Assembly (NCBI GenBank): GCA_950022295.1
Contig: OX465598.1
Coordinates: 336,983,324 to 337,047,323, forward strand
Length of the DNA: 64,000 nucleotides
Direction: 5' to 3'
From: Bromus sterilis
Lineage: Eukaryota > Streptophyta > Magnoliopsida > Poales > Poaceae
Numbering within the stretch: the stretch's first letter is position 1; each line of letters begins with the position of its first letter. The translations under genes were made by a program, and so were the position numbers. Shown here piece by piece: positions 10,021-23,692 of this stretch. Below the pieces are notes generated by a model, which worked only from the letters and a program-made list of their open reading frames with translations, did not search any database and was not told where the DNA came from.

Positions 10021-12603
10021 AATAGCAGATACATGAAGAAATTCTGTCCCAAGCATATGAATAAATATGATTATATTTCATCAGAGGGGGCATCTGGAGG
10101 TATCTTGACTGCATGGAATGGCTCATTATTCACAGGTGAAACACTATTCAAGAATAAATATTCTCTATCCATTGGATTTACATCTAAACTTACTGGAGAT
10201 ATATGGATTCTTGCTAATATATATGGACCATGCCAAGATGATAGAAGACTTGATTTCCTCAATTGGTTTCAGGATATTTATATGCCAGATGAAACTAGAT
10301 GGATGATTATTGGAGATTTTAACTATGTCAAATATCCACACAATAGAAATAGAGCTAGGGGAAATTTCTAGGATATGATGAAATTCAATGAGGCTATATA
10401 CACATTGGGACTGGTAGAAATACCATTAAAAGGAAGGGAATATACTTGGAGCAATATGCAAAGTGCACCATTGTTACAAAAGCTGGACTGGGTTTTCACA
10501 TCTGAATCATGGACCAATACTTACCCCAATACTTTGGTTCTCCCACTGGCTAGACCCATATCTGGTCATGCCCCTTTCATGATTCAGATCAGCACTATGA
10601 TTCCTAAAGCAGCCATTTTTATATTTGAAAACTATTGGTTATAGATTGAGGGCTTCAAAGAATTTGCTAATAATAACTGGAACATCCCAGTTCACACTAC
10701 TGGTAGTGCCAAGAAGCTCACTGCCAAATTTAAAAGATTGAGACAGGCACTGAAGACCTGGTCTAAGCATATCTCCAAGCTTAGTGACACTATCAAGGCA
10801 TCCAATGTACTGGCACAATTCTGGGACAAGATTGAGGAATTCAGACCACTATCCACACCTGAAAGCAATGGCAGAGCAGTTATTAAGAAACACATCATGA
10901 AGCTCCTCAAATTACAAATGATTTACTGGAAATAGAGAGCCACCATCAGATGGGTTAAATTTGGTGAAGCAAACACCAAATATTTTTAGGCCAAAGCTAC
11001 CATGAAGCATAGAGTCAACTTCATTGACTCACTTCATGATTCAGATGGACAGACTCACAAGGAACATAATGCGAAGGCTGTCATACTCTGGAAAGCATTC
11101 AAGGACAGGCTCAGTACTACCATCCCCACTTTTGACATGCTTCAACTTAATGATATTGTTCAAAGGCATCCACAGTTGAATCATCTGGATGCACCATTCA
11201 CTAAAGAAGAGATTGAGCATGTAATCAAGAACCTACCTATGGGAAAATCACCACGACCAGCTGGTTTCACCAGCAATTTTGTCAAGGCATGTTGGGATAT
11301 TTGGGCTGAGGATTTCTATCAGATGATTAATGATTTCTATCATGGCAATATCACATTGCAAAGTATCAACAATTCATTCATTGCACTCATCCCCAAGAAA
11401 GAAGCACCACTACTGCCAAATGATTCCAGACCCATATCTCTTCTTAACTGTTCATTCAAGATCTTCACTAAGCTTTTGGCTAACAAATTACAGAAAATCA
11501 TTCTGGAACTTGTCCATGCTAATCAATATGGTTTTTTGAATAACAGAAGCATACAAGACTGTCTGGGATGGGCATATGAATTCATATATCAATGCCACGC
11601 ATCAAGGAAAGAACTGGTCCTTATAAAATTGGATTTTGAAAAAGCATTTGACATAATTGAACATAAGGCAATCATTGACATTCTTAGAGCAAAAGGTTTT
11701 GGACAAAGATGGATCATGCAGATTCAAAAAATTCTAGATACTGGATATTCATCAGTGCTTCTGAATGGAGTGCCAGGAAAACAATTCCTCTGCAAACGAG
11801 GTGTCAGACAGGGGGACCCACTGTCACCATTACTATTTGTATTGACTCCTGATCTGCTACAAACCATTCTAAATGAATCCACAACTGCTGGACTGATTGA
11901 ACATCCATTGCCAAATCACCCCTGCAATGACTTACCTCTGATACAATATGTTGATGACACAATTTTGATCATGCCTGCATCTTTGCCCCAAGTGGATCAA
12001 CTCAAAAAACTCATCCAGTACTTTAATCTCTTCACAAGATTAAGAATTAATTATGCAAAGTCTGTGATGTTGCCCATCAATACAAATATCACTCATCTGA
12101 ATCACCTTGCTCTACACTTTGGATGCACTATTGGATCCTTCCCCATTACATATTTGGGCCTCCCACTACATGTGCAAAAACCAAGGATGGAAGATTTTGC
12201 ACCCATACTTCAGAGAATTGATAAAATACTCGCAGGTTGTTCTACTCTGCTGTCACAAGGGGAGAAACTGGTACTTATCAAGTTTGTATTTACCAGTTTG
12301 CCTGCATACTACATGAGCACACTTACCATTCCAAAGGGTATCATGGAAAAAATCAATAAGGCCATTAAACACTGCTTTTGGAGGAAATATGGTATGGAAG
12401 ATAGAGGTACTGCATTAATCAAATGGGACAAAGTGTGCAAACCAAAGAAATGTGGTGGACTTGGTGTACTCAATCTAGAGCTACAAAATAAATGCCTGCA
12501 GAAGAAGTACCTACACAAGTTTATGAATCATGACAACCTTCCATGGGTTAACATGATCTGGAATACTTATTACCCTGAAGGAATGATTCATGACAGACCA
12601 GTG
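10021..12603 (+). pseudogene. LINE (L1-type) ORF2: endonuclease plus reverse transcriptase
   Basis: A single frame (frame 1) from about 10033 to 12602 is broken only by four TAG stops (10369, 10642, 10933, 10987). It holds the C-terminal part of the AP-like endonuclease (GASGGILTAWN, WMIIGDFN, SGHAPFMI), the linker, and a full RT: PISLLNCSFKI, LDFEKAFD, VRQGDPLSP, catalytic YVDD at 11947-11958, and YLGLPLH. It ends in the C-terminal GGLGVLNLE segment. The N-terminal endonuclease is missing (5' truncation). The ORF stops abruptly at RPV, where the long repeat beginning at 12604 cuts it, and its 3' end is not found elsewhere in the window. Confidence 0.88.
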
Positions 12604-15600
12604 TGTGACGCCCCCAAAATAAGACCGTGTACAGTAATCATACACGCAAGGTACACGATCGAGATCAGGGACTCACGGTGAGATATCACAACACAACTCT
12701 ACAAATAAAATAATACAAGCTGTTTAATACAAGCCAGGGGCCACGAGGGCTCGAATACAACAGCTCGAGAGCACAAAGTCAGCGGAAGCAATAGTATCTG
12801 AGTACAGACACAAGAATACAAGGTTTCCTTAAGAAGGCTAGCACAAAAACAACACGATCGAAAAGGCGAGGCCTCCTGCCTGGGAACCTCCAAGCTACTC
12901 CTGGTCAACGGGGAACTCGACGTCGTAGTAGGCGCCTCCGGGGTACTCCTGCTCCTGGGCCACAACGTCGGCTGCAGCGGCTGATCAGGCAAAACAGTAA
13001 AGGAAATAAAGCAGGTGAGTATCTAGCATACCCGCGAGTCTTACGTCCGCTACTAAGCATTATGCATTGTATCAACGGAAAGAAGAGGTTGTATATAGTG
13101 GACTGAAAGAAAGAAATCCAGAGCAAGGGTAAGAAGCTAGGCCTAACGAAGACTAGCATCTTCCGACGATGTCTTGCAGCATGAGGTAAGAATCAGCCAA
13201 CAGTTTATATAATGCATAAGGTAACAATGCAGCAGAAGTTGCTGCAGCATTGTATAATAATAAGTTGTAATAATTAACAATGCCTCCGAGTTCACCTCCT
13301 CGACATACCCGCGAGGAAGAAAACCCGGAACCATACAGTTTAATAATAATAGTTTCTAGTGGTAAGATCCAGCTTCAGCATAGAGCGTCCTGTTACCGTG
13401 GACACGACTATTCGAATAGATTAATCTTCCCTGCAGGGGTGCACTTGTGTTACGCTACACGCACGGATCTCCAGGGTGGCGGGAACCTGGTTAGGGAACG
13501 CTCCACCGAGGCTATCCGACACTTCATAGCCCATCTTTCAAACTCAACAGAGAGGCCATCCGCCGGTCTAAATCCTAAGTACGCCGAGCCTTGGACCCCA
13601 ACCCGAACGTACTCCTGCACGGTGCGTGACTGGCCGGTGAAGTTAAAGCAAATCCAAATAGGACACCACCGCGCGAGCAAATAAGACAACACCACTTCCC
13701 GGCAATCAGCCCGCAGTACTGTTGACATCTAAAGAGTCCTCGGACGACACTACGAAGCAGAGGAGCCCATAACTCGTAATTCCCACGGGTAGGTAGTGCG
13801 TACATGGCATATAGCCAACTCAAGACATTCACTGAACCATTTAGCATTTTAATTAACCTGCGTGACAACCGTTATCATTGCCTCGACTTAACCGACCCGC
13901 GGACAACGACAGCAGCCAGGACCACCAGTACATCGGTGCCTGCCCCGTCGTCCCACCAAGTCACTGCGGTTACCAACAAGGTGAACCGTCTCCTTACCTT
14001 GTCTCGCGTGTGCTCCTGGAGGAGCTCGACTTTCGTGGTTTGGTAACTCTCGCGGCCAACGATCAGAGGCCAAGCACACCGGTACACTGGTCGTACCCTC
14101 CCTGTCGTCCCGTCGCAATACCACTCGCGGGCACCATTGGGTCGCCCGACTTCTTAACTTTAAGGACACCAGTTGGTTCGAGTTCCTACCATTAAGTGAA
14201 ACCAGGAGGAATCACCCTCGATGGTACACTTGAGCTGGCTCGACTAAGACATCAGCGGAATGAACTAAAGAGGTAAACCTCATATCATCCCGGTGATACT
14301 ACGCTGCTGAGCCGACGAGAGTGAAATACGAGTCCATTCCACTCGTAAGCCAAACTCGAAGCGACTCGGCAGAGTCTCGCCGTTGTAGGTTCCCTAGGGT
14401 GTCTGCATTGATTCGTACCTGTTGCAGTTGTATATATTTTGTATCCGCGTCACTCCCCTGAGTGGCCACGACCCGCTATCTAATCCTAGCTAACAATGCG
14501 CAGGGCTCACTGCTGAATATAATATATAGATATAGCAGGCAGCATAGGAGAAGGAAGGTACATCAAGGGGCGACGAAAACAGGCTATGCAATTGAATAGG
14601 ATTGTAATCGTAGCAGCAGCAGTAACAATGCCTAGTGCAAGAAATGTACGGAAAGATAGGCGATATCTGGGGAAGAGAATGGATCTGCTTGCCTGGTAGC
14701 TCGACAGTAGCGGTACGGTCGTCCACGAAGTAGTCGTACTCAGCATCGGTGTAGTCGACGACAGCAGCGGGGTCTACCGGAGATTAAGGGGGGAAGAAAC
14801 AGTAAATACACAGCAAGCATATACAAATAGATGCATGACATGACAGATGAAATGTTAACGGTATTCTAACGCAGTGCAATGCACATTACTCGGAACAGAA
14901 ATTCATCCGGGGATGAACGGCCAGCTCCGGGTGATTATCGGACAAGGTGTCCGGAGGGGGGGGATATCATGCCGGAGGTGTCGTGGATATCCGACACATG
15001 TGTGGGTGTTGTATCCGGACTAGTTGACCTATTCCGAACAACATTCGTGTTCGGAATAAAATCATCCGGAGGGTTTATCAGTATCGGGCAATTATCGGAC
15101 TAACGGTATCTGAGGGGGACGGTTCGATGTTCGGTATGTTAGAGGGGTGTGGTGGGGGTATGGGTATCGTATCCAAACTCGGTGATCCGTTCTGAGCAAC
15201 TTTCGTATACAAAAGTTTTACATCCGGGCAACGTATATCGGTACCGGGAATTATCGACAGACGGCCCGAAGGGGGGAATGTCGATGTTCGGTACGTTAGA
15301 GGGGTGGTAGACATACGGATAACATATCTGTATTCGTTATATTTTTCTGATCAATTTTCATGTATAAAGTTTTTGAATCTGAGTTACGGTTTAAAAGATA
15401 TTCAAATTCAAAGTTTAAATCATTTAAAAAGAATTTCTGAATTTCTTTTATTAATTAAATAAACGTTATCCACAAAGAGTTGACTGGTCAAACCTGACCA
15501 GTGGGATAAAATGGTTTAACAGTGGGGTCCCACATGTCAGCCACACAGTGTTAATAAAACATTTAATTAAACCCAAATAATCACTGGGCCCACATGTCAT

Positions 15601-16800
15601 ACTCTCATTAAAACAAAATCATTTTAATTAATAAACTGATAGTGGGACCCATGTGTAAGTGGCACAATGTTAATATAATTCCATTTTAATTAGTTAAGGG
15701 CCTGGGGCCCATCTGTCATTGATAGAGAGTTAACTTATGAGTTTATTTAAACCAGAGATTAGCTTAATCCACTGGGCCCACCTGTCAGCGAGTGTTTAGG
15801 CACTAATTAAACAACTGACAGAGGGGGCCCACCTCGCAGTGACCCCATTTCAACACCGGCGAGGCCAGTGAGGCCGGCGACGAGCGTGGGCTCGATTCCG
15901 GCGATGAGAGCGGGCGTTGGTGGGCGCGCTCGAGAGCCACGTCTGAGGCGCGTCGAGTGGTAGTCGTCCCGCGGCAGGAGGTGGCCGGCAAGGGCGCCGG
16001 CGACAAGCCGTTGCGGCGGCCGTAGCAAGCCCGAGGCCAGTGCGAGGTTGCGGGGCACGATAAGGTGTGCGGGTGAGCGCATCGAGTCGAGGGGAGAGTG
16101 CTGAGCGCAACTACGCGCTCGGATGTGAGTTGCGCGTGCGGTGGCCGCGGCTATGCGACGCACGTCGGCGACGGAGCTCGTCTCCAACAGCGGTTCGGCC
16201 TACGGCGAGAAGGGAGGAGCGAGAGGGGTTGGCGGCGGTGTCCTGGCTCACCGGGAGTGCGCAGAAGGTGGCAGTGGGATCGGGGAAGATTGGAACGACG
16301 CGAATCACCGGCGAGAAACTCCGACCGTGGCGGCGAAGACGATGACCGGGGCATCGCGCTCGGGGTGTTAGGCTTCGATTCTGGGCGCACGAAGATGAAG
16401 ACGACCCTTGCGCTCCTCCTGGACGTGGTGGCGCGGCCTGGGGCGGCCGGTGGCCACGAGCGCGCCGGCAGCGCGGCCACGAGCGCGTTCAGATGCGGGG
16501 AAGAGCGAGGCAGAGGGCGAGTGGAGGCGCGAGGGAGGAAAATGGAGGGGGCGTGCAGGGGGCAGTTGGAGGCGTCGACCTTATCCACCGAGGAGAGGGG
16601 GAGCAGGTAGGGGCAGGTGGAGGGGGGCCGCGGCGAGCAGTGCTCCTCCATGGCACTGTCGCCGTGGTGGGGGAGGGGAGGGGAACAGGGGAGGGTGTCG
16701 GTGGGAGGGACAAAAAGGGGAGAGGGGTGGGCCTGGGGTGGGCCTTTTGCCCAGGGCGGGATATAGGTCCCCTTTTATTTTATTTTTTTGTTTCCTTTTA
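12604..16800 (-). mobile_element. Long LTR-like block, minus orientation (inner edge uncertain)
   Basis: The outer terminus TGTGACGCCC at 12604 is the inverse of a ...GGGCGTCACA LTR end and interrupts the LINE ORF. The block has no coding sequence of its own. It holds a GC-rich section (15840-16740) and several GTGGGCCC-type low-complexity stretches (15480-15840). Landmarks in minus order match those of the neighbouring plus-oriented block: CACCCCTGCAGGG plus GTGTCCACGG about 0.84 kb from the end, and CTGTACTCAG ... TTCCGCTGA about 0.2 kb from the end. It looks like a long solo LTR of a Gypsy-type family. The 16800 edge is a guess. Confidence 0.5.
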
Positions 16801-19800
16801 ATTTTTCTTTTCTCTTTGTATTTAGTTTAGCTAGGTTTTGATTTTTGTAAAATGTTATTATTGCACCTATATTAGTGTTACACTTTAACATGATGCCACA
16901 AAAAGTTTAGCCCACAATAAAATTCATCTAGATTTTATTCAATGCACAAAATATTAAATGGAGCTAATTTTGCTGTTGTTTCTATTTTTCTGCATTATTT
17001 AAATAAGTTAATAAAATGTCATTTATCTTTTTATATGACCTACTGATTATTAAGTATTTAATAAAAATGGTTTCACAATTTTTAGTGCATTTAAAATTCC
17101 TACTTGTTTATTAAATTTACCATGGCCATTTAATAATTCCCAAAGTTATTAATTTTATTTCATAATATTTACAAAACACTTTAAAGAATATCCATTGTTA
17201 TTTTTTTAACATGGCCCAACATTATTTGCTATTAAATAATGAAAGTGCTTGCAACAGCTAGGGTTTACTTCAATCTTCCACATTGCTTTAATATTAATAT
17301 TCAAGGGGCAATTTAGTAACTCAACACTCACTGTTTCATATCCATCATTGAATTGTGATTATTCAAATGACTAAGAATGGTTTGGCTTAGCCATGATCAA
17401 GTTGATTGGAGCAATTTTATAATTTAAAAACTTTATCAGGGTGAGAAACTGACAGAGCTATGATCAAGGGTGATCATGGCTTGATTAACAACAGTGATGA
17501 TCATCAACAGTGGAATCACTGTAGTGGACACCAGAGCTCAAGCCATAGCCGCCATGGCCTCGCCCGCCGCCCCTAGACCTCGCCGCGGACCTCCTCCGGC
17601 CCGGATCCGGCCTCCCGTCGTCGACCTCCACCGATCCCGCGCCTCCGGCCTTTCCCCGTCGCCCCGGCCTGCCTCCTCGCCGGAGCAGGCAACCGGCGCC
17701 GCCGCTCTGGAGCTCAAGGGACGAGCGTCCCGTGTGCCCGACCCCGATGCGCTCGCTGCGCGTGGACGCAAGCCACGTGGGCCGGCGTGCCTGCGAGGCC
17801 CAGGTCGACCCGTCCAAGCAGAGCAGCCCAGCAGCACCCGGCCGGCTTGGGCCACGGCCCAGCAAGGGTGAGCGCCCCCTTTTTTTCTTTTTTTTCGTAA
17901 TTGCTGCTATTGCACTGTTGGGCCCAGTAGCTTCCGGCCCAGTAACGTATCTAGCTTTTTTCTGGTTTAATAGGATGGCAGATTAAGTTATAATTTTGCG
18001 GTGTCCGTATCTTTTTAACGGTAGTCCGGATCGCAATGCTTTAAACATGAAACTTGCTTAGAATTATGTGTAGATTAATAAAATGTGCTCTTTTGCCATG
18101 TTTGACTTTGTTTACATGTTTCTTTGCTGCTAATTACAACCTTGCCACTGTAAACTGCAATCTGCCATAACTTTTTAACCGTTGCTCTGATTAAAATGTT
18201 CTTTATATGTAAGTTGACTAGAATTGCAGGCAGATTGTGTTTATGCTGCTCTTGCTTGCTAATAAAAATAATAAAATATTATTTAGGGCAAAACAGTACA
18301 AAACGTTATAATTTTTGTGGGGTAAATAGTGGTAAGCATGTTTAGGAGTTTGCCCCACTTAAATTGACTAGATTAGATAGTTTATTTATGCTTCACCTCT
18401 TGTCATGTTTGAGTGCTATGCCATGCTTTCTTGAGTTTCCATGTTAACAACCTTTGTTGATCACCTGTAGCTAAACAACTCGAACCATCGTAAATGTGCG
18501 GTATCGTCGTGTGTGACGAGTACTCCACTTAACATGTTAGTAACCGCTCTCGACGGTAGGTGCGATGTCTTGTGTTGCCTTCTTGTTGATGCTTGCTCGT
18601 GTTTGCTTCATAGTAGTAGATGCTTGCTCGTTGATTGATTTCCAGTGTTTACCGTCTTGTGTGCTTCCGCGGGTACCTCTCGGAGACGATGCGAGCTTGC
18701 GATCAACTACACCTTCGGAACCCGACTTATCAACAGGCAAGGACTATACATTACGTATGATCCATTCTATTTCAACCAGCGGTTTGCATGCTAGTCTAGG
18801 TTAGGTTCGATGTTTGATCCTACCACATGTTTACAGCCTCTTTCAAACCGATACAGCCATGTCCCTTCTCAGCAAATCATGTACTTCTATGTTACTATTG
18901 CTCGTTGCTCAGCCCCTGCTTAGTATGCATGCTTAGGATGCTACGATGTTACCCTGTTACTCCTTGGTTTGGGCTATCACATTATTATATTGTTGTTGAT
19001 GAAATGATTACTATAAATGTTGACTATATTCGACGAAGGATGGAAGGTCTAGGCTATCCCGCCCCGACACTTTGTTCCATTTGAGCCACCTAGGATCCGA
19101 GTTCCGGGTATTGGTTTTAACACTGAGCGTGACTAACCGCGTGTGGGATTTTATGGGGTACCCTTTTCTTACCTACCTAGCTTCAAACATTTCTAGTGGT
19201 GGCCCAAGCTGATTTACCATTTGAAAACTGTGTGTGTGTATCTGTCGGGTAGCTCCTGCCAGATATTCTTTAAAACAACTTGGGCCAGCGGAGACATGGT
19301 TTCTTTATTGGTCCACACCTGGAAGCTAGGGGGCTTCCCACATCTGTTTGGGTAGCTAACCCGACCTCGTCCAAATGGTAGAGACCGATTCGAGAGCGTG
19401 GCCGGCTTTTGAGTTGGATGTCGACTCACCGGGGGCCACCCGGATTTATGCGTTGTTAGTTAGAGGGACCTGTCGTTCCGGATCTCTTGGGATTAAATTA
19501 TAAAATGGTTGCCTATCATGGGTAGCAACTGAGAGAGATAGGCTGATACGTCCCAAACGTATCTATAATTTGGGCTTGCTCCATGCATGTTTTATGTGAT
19601 GTTGCTATGCGTTTGATACACTTTCATATCTTTTTATAACATATTTTGGAACTAACCTATTAATGGTTGCAAGAGTGCACAAGTTCTTTTTTTGTACTTT
19701 ATGTGTAGGAATTACTTGGATAAAGGAAAAATCACAAAAAGAAGCCTTGTAGAAGTTGGACTCTAACTCTCTCGAAATGTGTCTCCACCAGACAGGTTTT

Positions 19801-21984
19801 AAATATCTCCTCGGAAACGCTAGAAGACGGCCTCAAACGGAAAAAATTAAAACTACAAAGTTGTAGGGAATTGTTTTCCGGTGGATTTAGACATAGAATT
19901 CTGCCCAATCGGAGTTTGGATGCTCCCTCCAGGCCCGAAATACAGAAGACGTAATCTGGATGACGCGAATCCGAGAGTCGATATAAAGAAAGGAAACCTA
20001 GGTCAAAGGGCACCACGAAAATTCCTCCCCCTTGGCAGCCGTCTTGAGGGGGAGATCAATCTCCACAGCAGCACCATCTCCAAGTAAGAAAAAGGGGCCA
20101 AGGGCCGCTGCCCCCAAGGGTCGTGGCCGTGGGCGCCGCCGTCGTCGTGGCCGCCGCCGCCGCCATCTCCTTCATCTTCTCCGGGCTGCACCTCTCACTC
20201 AACAACTCTCCCTCTCACCATGTCCATGTGTGAGTAGTTCCCCTCGGGGCTAAGGATTGTATCTTGATCTATGTGGTTTCTCTCTCTCCCATGATGTGAT
20301 CTTTGTTGTGATCATTGGCTATGTTAATCTAGGATGATCCCATGATATTTCCCCTTCCTCTATGTATTGGATTGATGTAATTGATCTTATCTAGTATAAT
20401 CCCCGAGACCAAGGTGACAGCGGTCTATTGGACATGGGTTAGAAGAATATTATCATGAGTGATTTCCTCTTTTGTGTGTGGATTGAAGATTGAGAGTCTT
20501 TTGGTGCTTGTCTTTGACTATCCTTTAGATATGTTGTGGTGATTGTGGTACTCTCTTTGGATGGCCGCGGTGACATTGGGAAATCCATAGATTGAGAACT
20601 ACGAACTCTGAGGTGTGCTTTTGTAGCCCTACACAATTCTCGTCCTCTCTTGACCACAAAGGAATGACCTCCGAGTACGTCTCCATTGCATGTTTTATGG
20701 GAAATATCATGTCATTAGACTATGTTAATGTTGTTGGGAGTTGCCACTAGTGAAAGTATGAAGCCTAGGCCTTGTTTCCATCATTGTTACACCGTTTGCA
20801 CTCACTTTTGTTACTTATTTCTTTGATGCACTTTTTATTACAGATTTATATTACTTCGTTTTATCACACCTATCACCCATATGTTACCATCTCTTCGCCG
20901 AACTAGTGCACCTATACAACTCCTAGTTGTATTAGGTGTGTTGGGGACAGAAGAGACTTCTTGTATCTTAATTGCAGGGTTGCTTGAGAGAGACCATCTT
21001 CAACCTCTACTTCCCTGAGTTCGATAAACCTTAGGTCATCCACTTGAGGGAAATTGCTGCTGTCCTACAAACCTTTGCGCTTGGAGGCCCAACATAGTCT
21101 ACAAGAATAGAAGCGTGCGTAGACATCATGGGCGTGCGTGCGGAGCCTTGTAATGGGCAGTTGGTACACCCCTGCAGGGTTAAATCTTTTCGAGAAGCCG
21201 TGTCCACGGTTATGGACAACTTGAGACCTACTCCTTGTTCATAGAAAACAACAACTGAGATAATCTTAATATAATTTTATCAACTGTGTGTGTGCCTTGA
21301 CTGCTTCTTCTTCGTCGGGATGCGAAGAGGAGGACAAGGATAGGATAGGTGTTATGTTTGCGTAAGTACCTGATAGCAGACTTTTTGGAGGCGATTCCTC
21401 ATCGAATGCTTGGCTTCTTATCTTACTCTGTAGATCGTTATCCACTTCATAAATGCTAGTGCGGCAGCAACCTCACCACTTACCACATCCTTACCGTAAA
21501 CTACTAGTTGTCCTATAATGACGAGTGATGAAGTCCTTGCTGGGTCAGTTGACCACTACAGTTGGATGTTGAGTACTTCTGTACTCATGATACTACCCCC
21601 AAACTCTTTTCAGGGTTCTTGATCGACAACAGGTATGGTGATCGACATTTCACGTGGAGACTCGACGACGACTAGTTAGGCGGATCCCGGCGGAGGGCCT
21701 GGACCCGTGTGGTTATGGGGATCTATGTTTTTCTCTTTGCCAGTAGGCATTTGATTGTAGTCTGTACTCAGACATATACCTTCCGCTGATGTATTGTATT
21801 TAAGGCAGTTGTATGCCGATTGTATGAGATGTTGTATCCTTGTATCTGTAATGTTGTGATATCATGTTGGAAATCCGGGGCATATGGCTATGTCATATGT
21901 CGCGGTGGGACCGATATGTGCTTCGTCCCCGGATCTGGATGGAAACATCTAGATCTGGAATAGTACCGCATATCGGGCCTTACA
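16801..21984 (+). mobile_element. Long LTR-like block, plus orientation, with nested solo LTR
   Basis: It ends GGGCCTTACA at 21984. The landmarks seen inverted in the 12604 block recur at equal distances: CTGTACTCAG ... TTCCGCTGA at 21760-21790, and CACCCCTGCAGGG ... GTGTCCACGG at 21167-21210. A GC-rich patch (17530-17870) with no convincing gene is followed by AT-rich sequence. The 19544-21128 stretch is a later insertion. The right end abuts a Copia LTR that lacks its first 118 bp. GC-rich frames in 16000-17900 have no family features and are probably not genes. Confidence 0.5.
19544..21128 (+). mobile_element. Solo LTR, 1585 bp, with target duplication
   Basis: It starts TGATACGTCC and ends GTAGACATCA. 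The 5 bp on the left are taggc and on the right tgggc, a 5-bp target duplication with one mismatch. The flanking sequence reads through if the LTR is removed. The terminal phrases belong to an LTR very common in wheat intergenic DNA (recalled, not searched). A CGCCGC-rich run lies at 20100-20170. No internal domain or second LTR is present, so this is a product of LTR-LTR recombination. Confidence 0.8.
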
Positions 21985-23692
21985 GCATGTTAACTTCCTC
22001 CGGAGGAAAACCCATATGCAGGTGTGGAGTATAAACACCAAGTGTTCTTAGTCTGCCTCTAGGACTAACCCGTGTGTTATGGATGACATGTTTTCCTGTT
22101 CATAGGGCATTGGAAATGTTGGTAACACATGGGAGCACATTGTTGCCAGAACAAGGGTGCTGAACCGACCCAATTGTATGATTTACTTTGAGATCACATC
22201 GTTTCCATGTTATAAGTAAAATCATCTAAAGTTAATATGCATGTGTCCTTCATGACCATAAAAATGTTTCGTAACTTCATACCGGAGGGTGGGTTTTGAC
22301 ACTGTCCCAACACCACCCGTAACAAGCGTGGCAATAACGGCTTTGATCACTCACACCCGAAAGTGTGTCAAGGGACTTAACGATTCGAGTTGGGAATTTG
22401 CTCCTCTAACGATGGAGAGATACTTCGGTGGGCCCTCTCGGTATTACGGCATCCAACATCGTCTGGCCAGACACTGTGAATTGATCACAAGGGATACCGG
22501 AATACTAAACGAGAAAACTGGAACAAAACAGGAAGGAGGATGACATGGTATAATGGTTAATGGTTAATCATGCGGATACCTAATAGATCTCACCTAAGGT
22601 TTTGTATAGTATTGTGAAGCAAATAGGACTGGCATGTTAAGCTTGTGGTTCCCTTGAATTTATATTCGTGTAGGTACGGGAACCGTTATGGGTGTCCATG
22701 GCTCCGCTATCGGTTATTGTTCCGCGGGAAAGTCAGTTTCCGGTTCATGTCCGTATCCTACCGAACCTATGGGGTCACACACTTAAAGGCAGATGATCTG
22801 TAGAGTATTAGAGTGATAGGAGCGTGTATTTATCACACCGCGAAAGTCTCGGAGTGATCGGGTTATAATCGATGAGAAAAACCGGAACTGTTTCGGGGAC
22901 CCGGTAAAGTACCGGGAAGAGTTTTAAGAACACCGGGTAAAACCGGAGGGCCGGAAATGTTCCGAATTGGTCTAGATATATTTAATATTAATTTATTATG
23001 TATTTCGAAAAGGTTTCGGAATTAATTTAATGAATTTAATATCAATGGGCTCCCTCTCACTTGGAAGGCCCAAGTGGGGAGGGAGCACTTGGGCCAAAGG
23101 AGCCCAAGAGGGGAGGGGGCCTTGGGGGAGCTTCCGGGAAGCTTCCCCCTCCCCCTTGGCGCATCCCTAAGGGAGGGGAAACCCTAGGGCGCCACCCCTA
23201 GGGCTGCCCCCTCCTCAAAGATGGCTCCCCTCCCCCTCACCCTATAAATAGAGGAGGTGGGGCATCCCTTCAACACACAATTCAGATTGCTCTCCGCCGA
23301 AGGGCTGCCCCCTCTCTCTCTCCCTCTCATTAGATCCAATCTCCACCGTCCCGAAGGGCTGCTCCTCCCTCCTCTCTACTCCGGTGGCTCCGAGCTCTGG
23401 ACGGCGGAGCCCTGCCGGATCATCTACATTGTACGTGTGGATCAACCGTAGAGAGATCGTACGTTCGATCTTTGTTCGAGGGACTCCACGGTGATTAGAT
23501 CTGTTCGTGGGATTGTTCATCTTCACGCTTCTTCAACTCTCCATCAACATCTTCCGCTGCGAGAGAGTGCATCCGTTGAACGGTTGCAAAAAGGTAACAA
23601 GATCGATATTCTCATCTGCATCTTCCTAGATCCGTTCTTGGGTTTGGTTTCGTAGTGCCGAAATTTTTTGTTTTCTACTACGATTCCCAACA
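21985..23692 (+). mobile_element. Copia LTR (5' LTR of the 23693-28208 element), 5'-truncated
   Basis: It is collinear with the LTR at 1-1659 but starts at GCATGTTAAC, lacking the first 118 bp of that LTR. It ends CGATTCCCAACA at 23692, right before a tRNA-Met-type primer binding site. The missing 5' part is replaced without overlap by the end of the long LTR-like block (21984). Confidence 0.85.
23243..23250 (+). promoter_or_regulatory. TATA box of Copia LTR
   Basis: TATAAATA followed by GAGGAGGTGGGGCATCCC, identical in context to the TATA boxes of the other two LTR copies. Confidence 0.6.

Noticed and set aside
16067..16830. Several GC-rich frames of 90-170 codons
   Set aside because: They overlap each other on both strands and lie in the GC-rich section of an LTR-like repeat.
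17494..17871. 125-codon frame ending in a GGGTGAGC donor-like site
   Set aside because: Looks exon-like, but it is Pro/Arg-rich, sits inside a repeat block, and has no acceptor-linked continuation.
12604..21984. A single giant terminal-inverted-repeat transposon
   Set aside because: Its two flanks come from different interrupted elements and no target duplication matches, so two fused insertions fit better; kept as a hypothesis to test.
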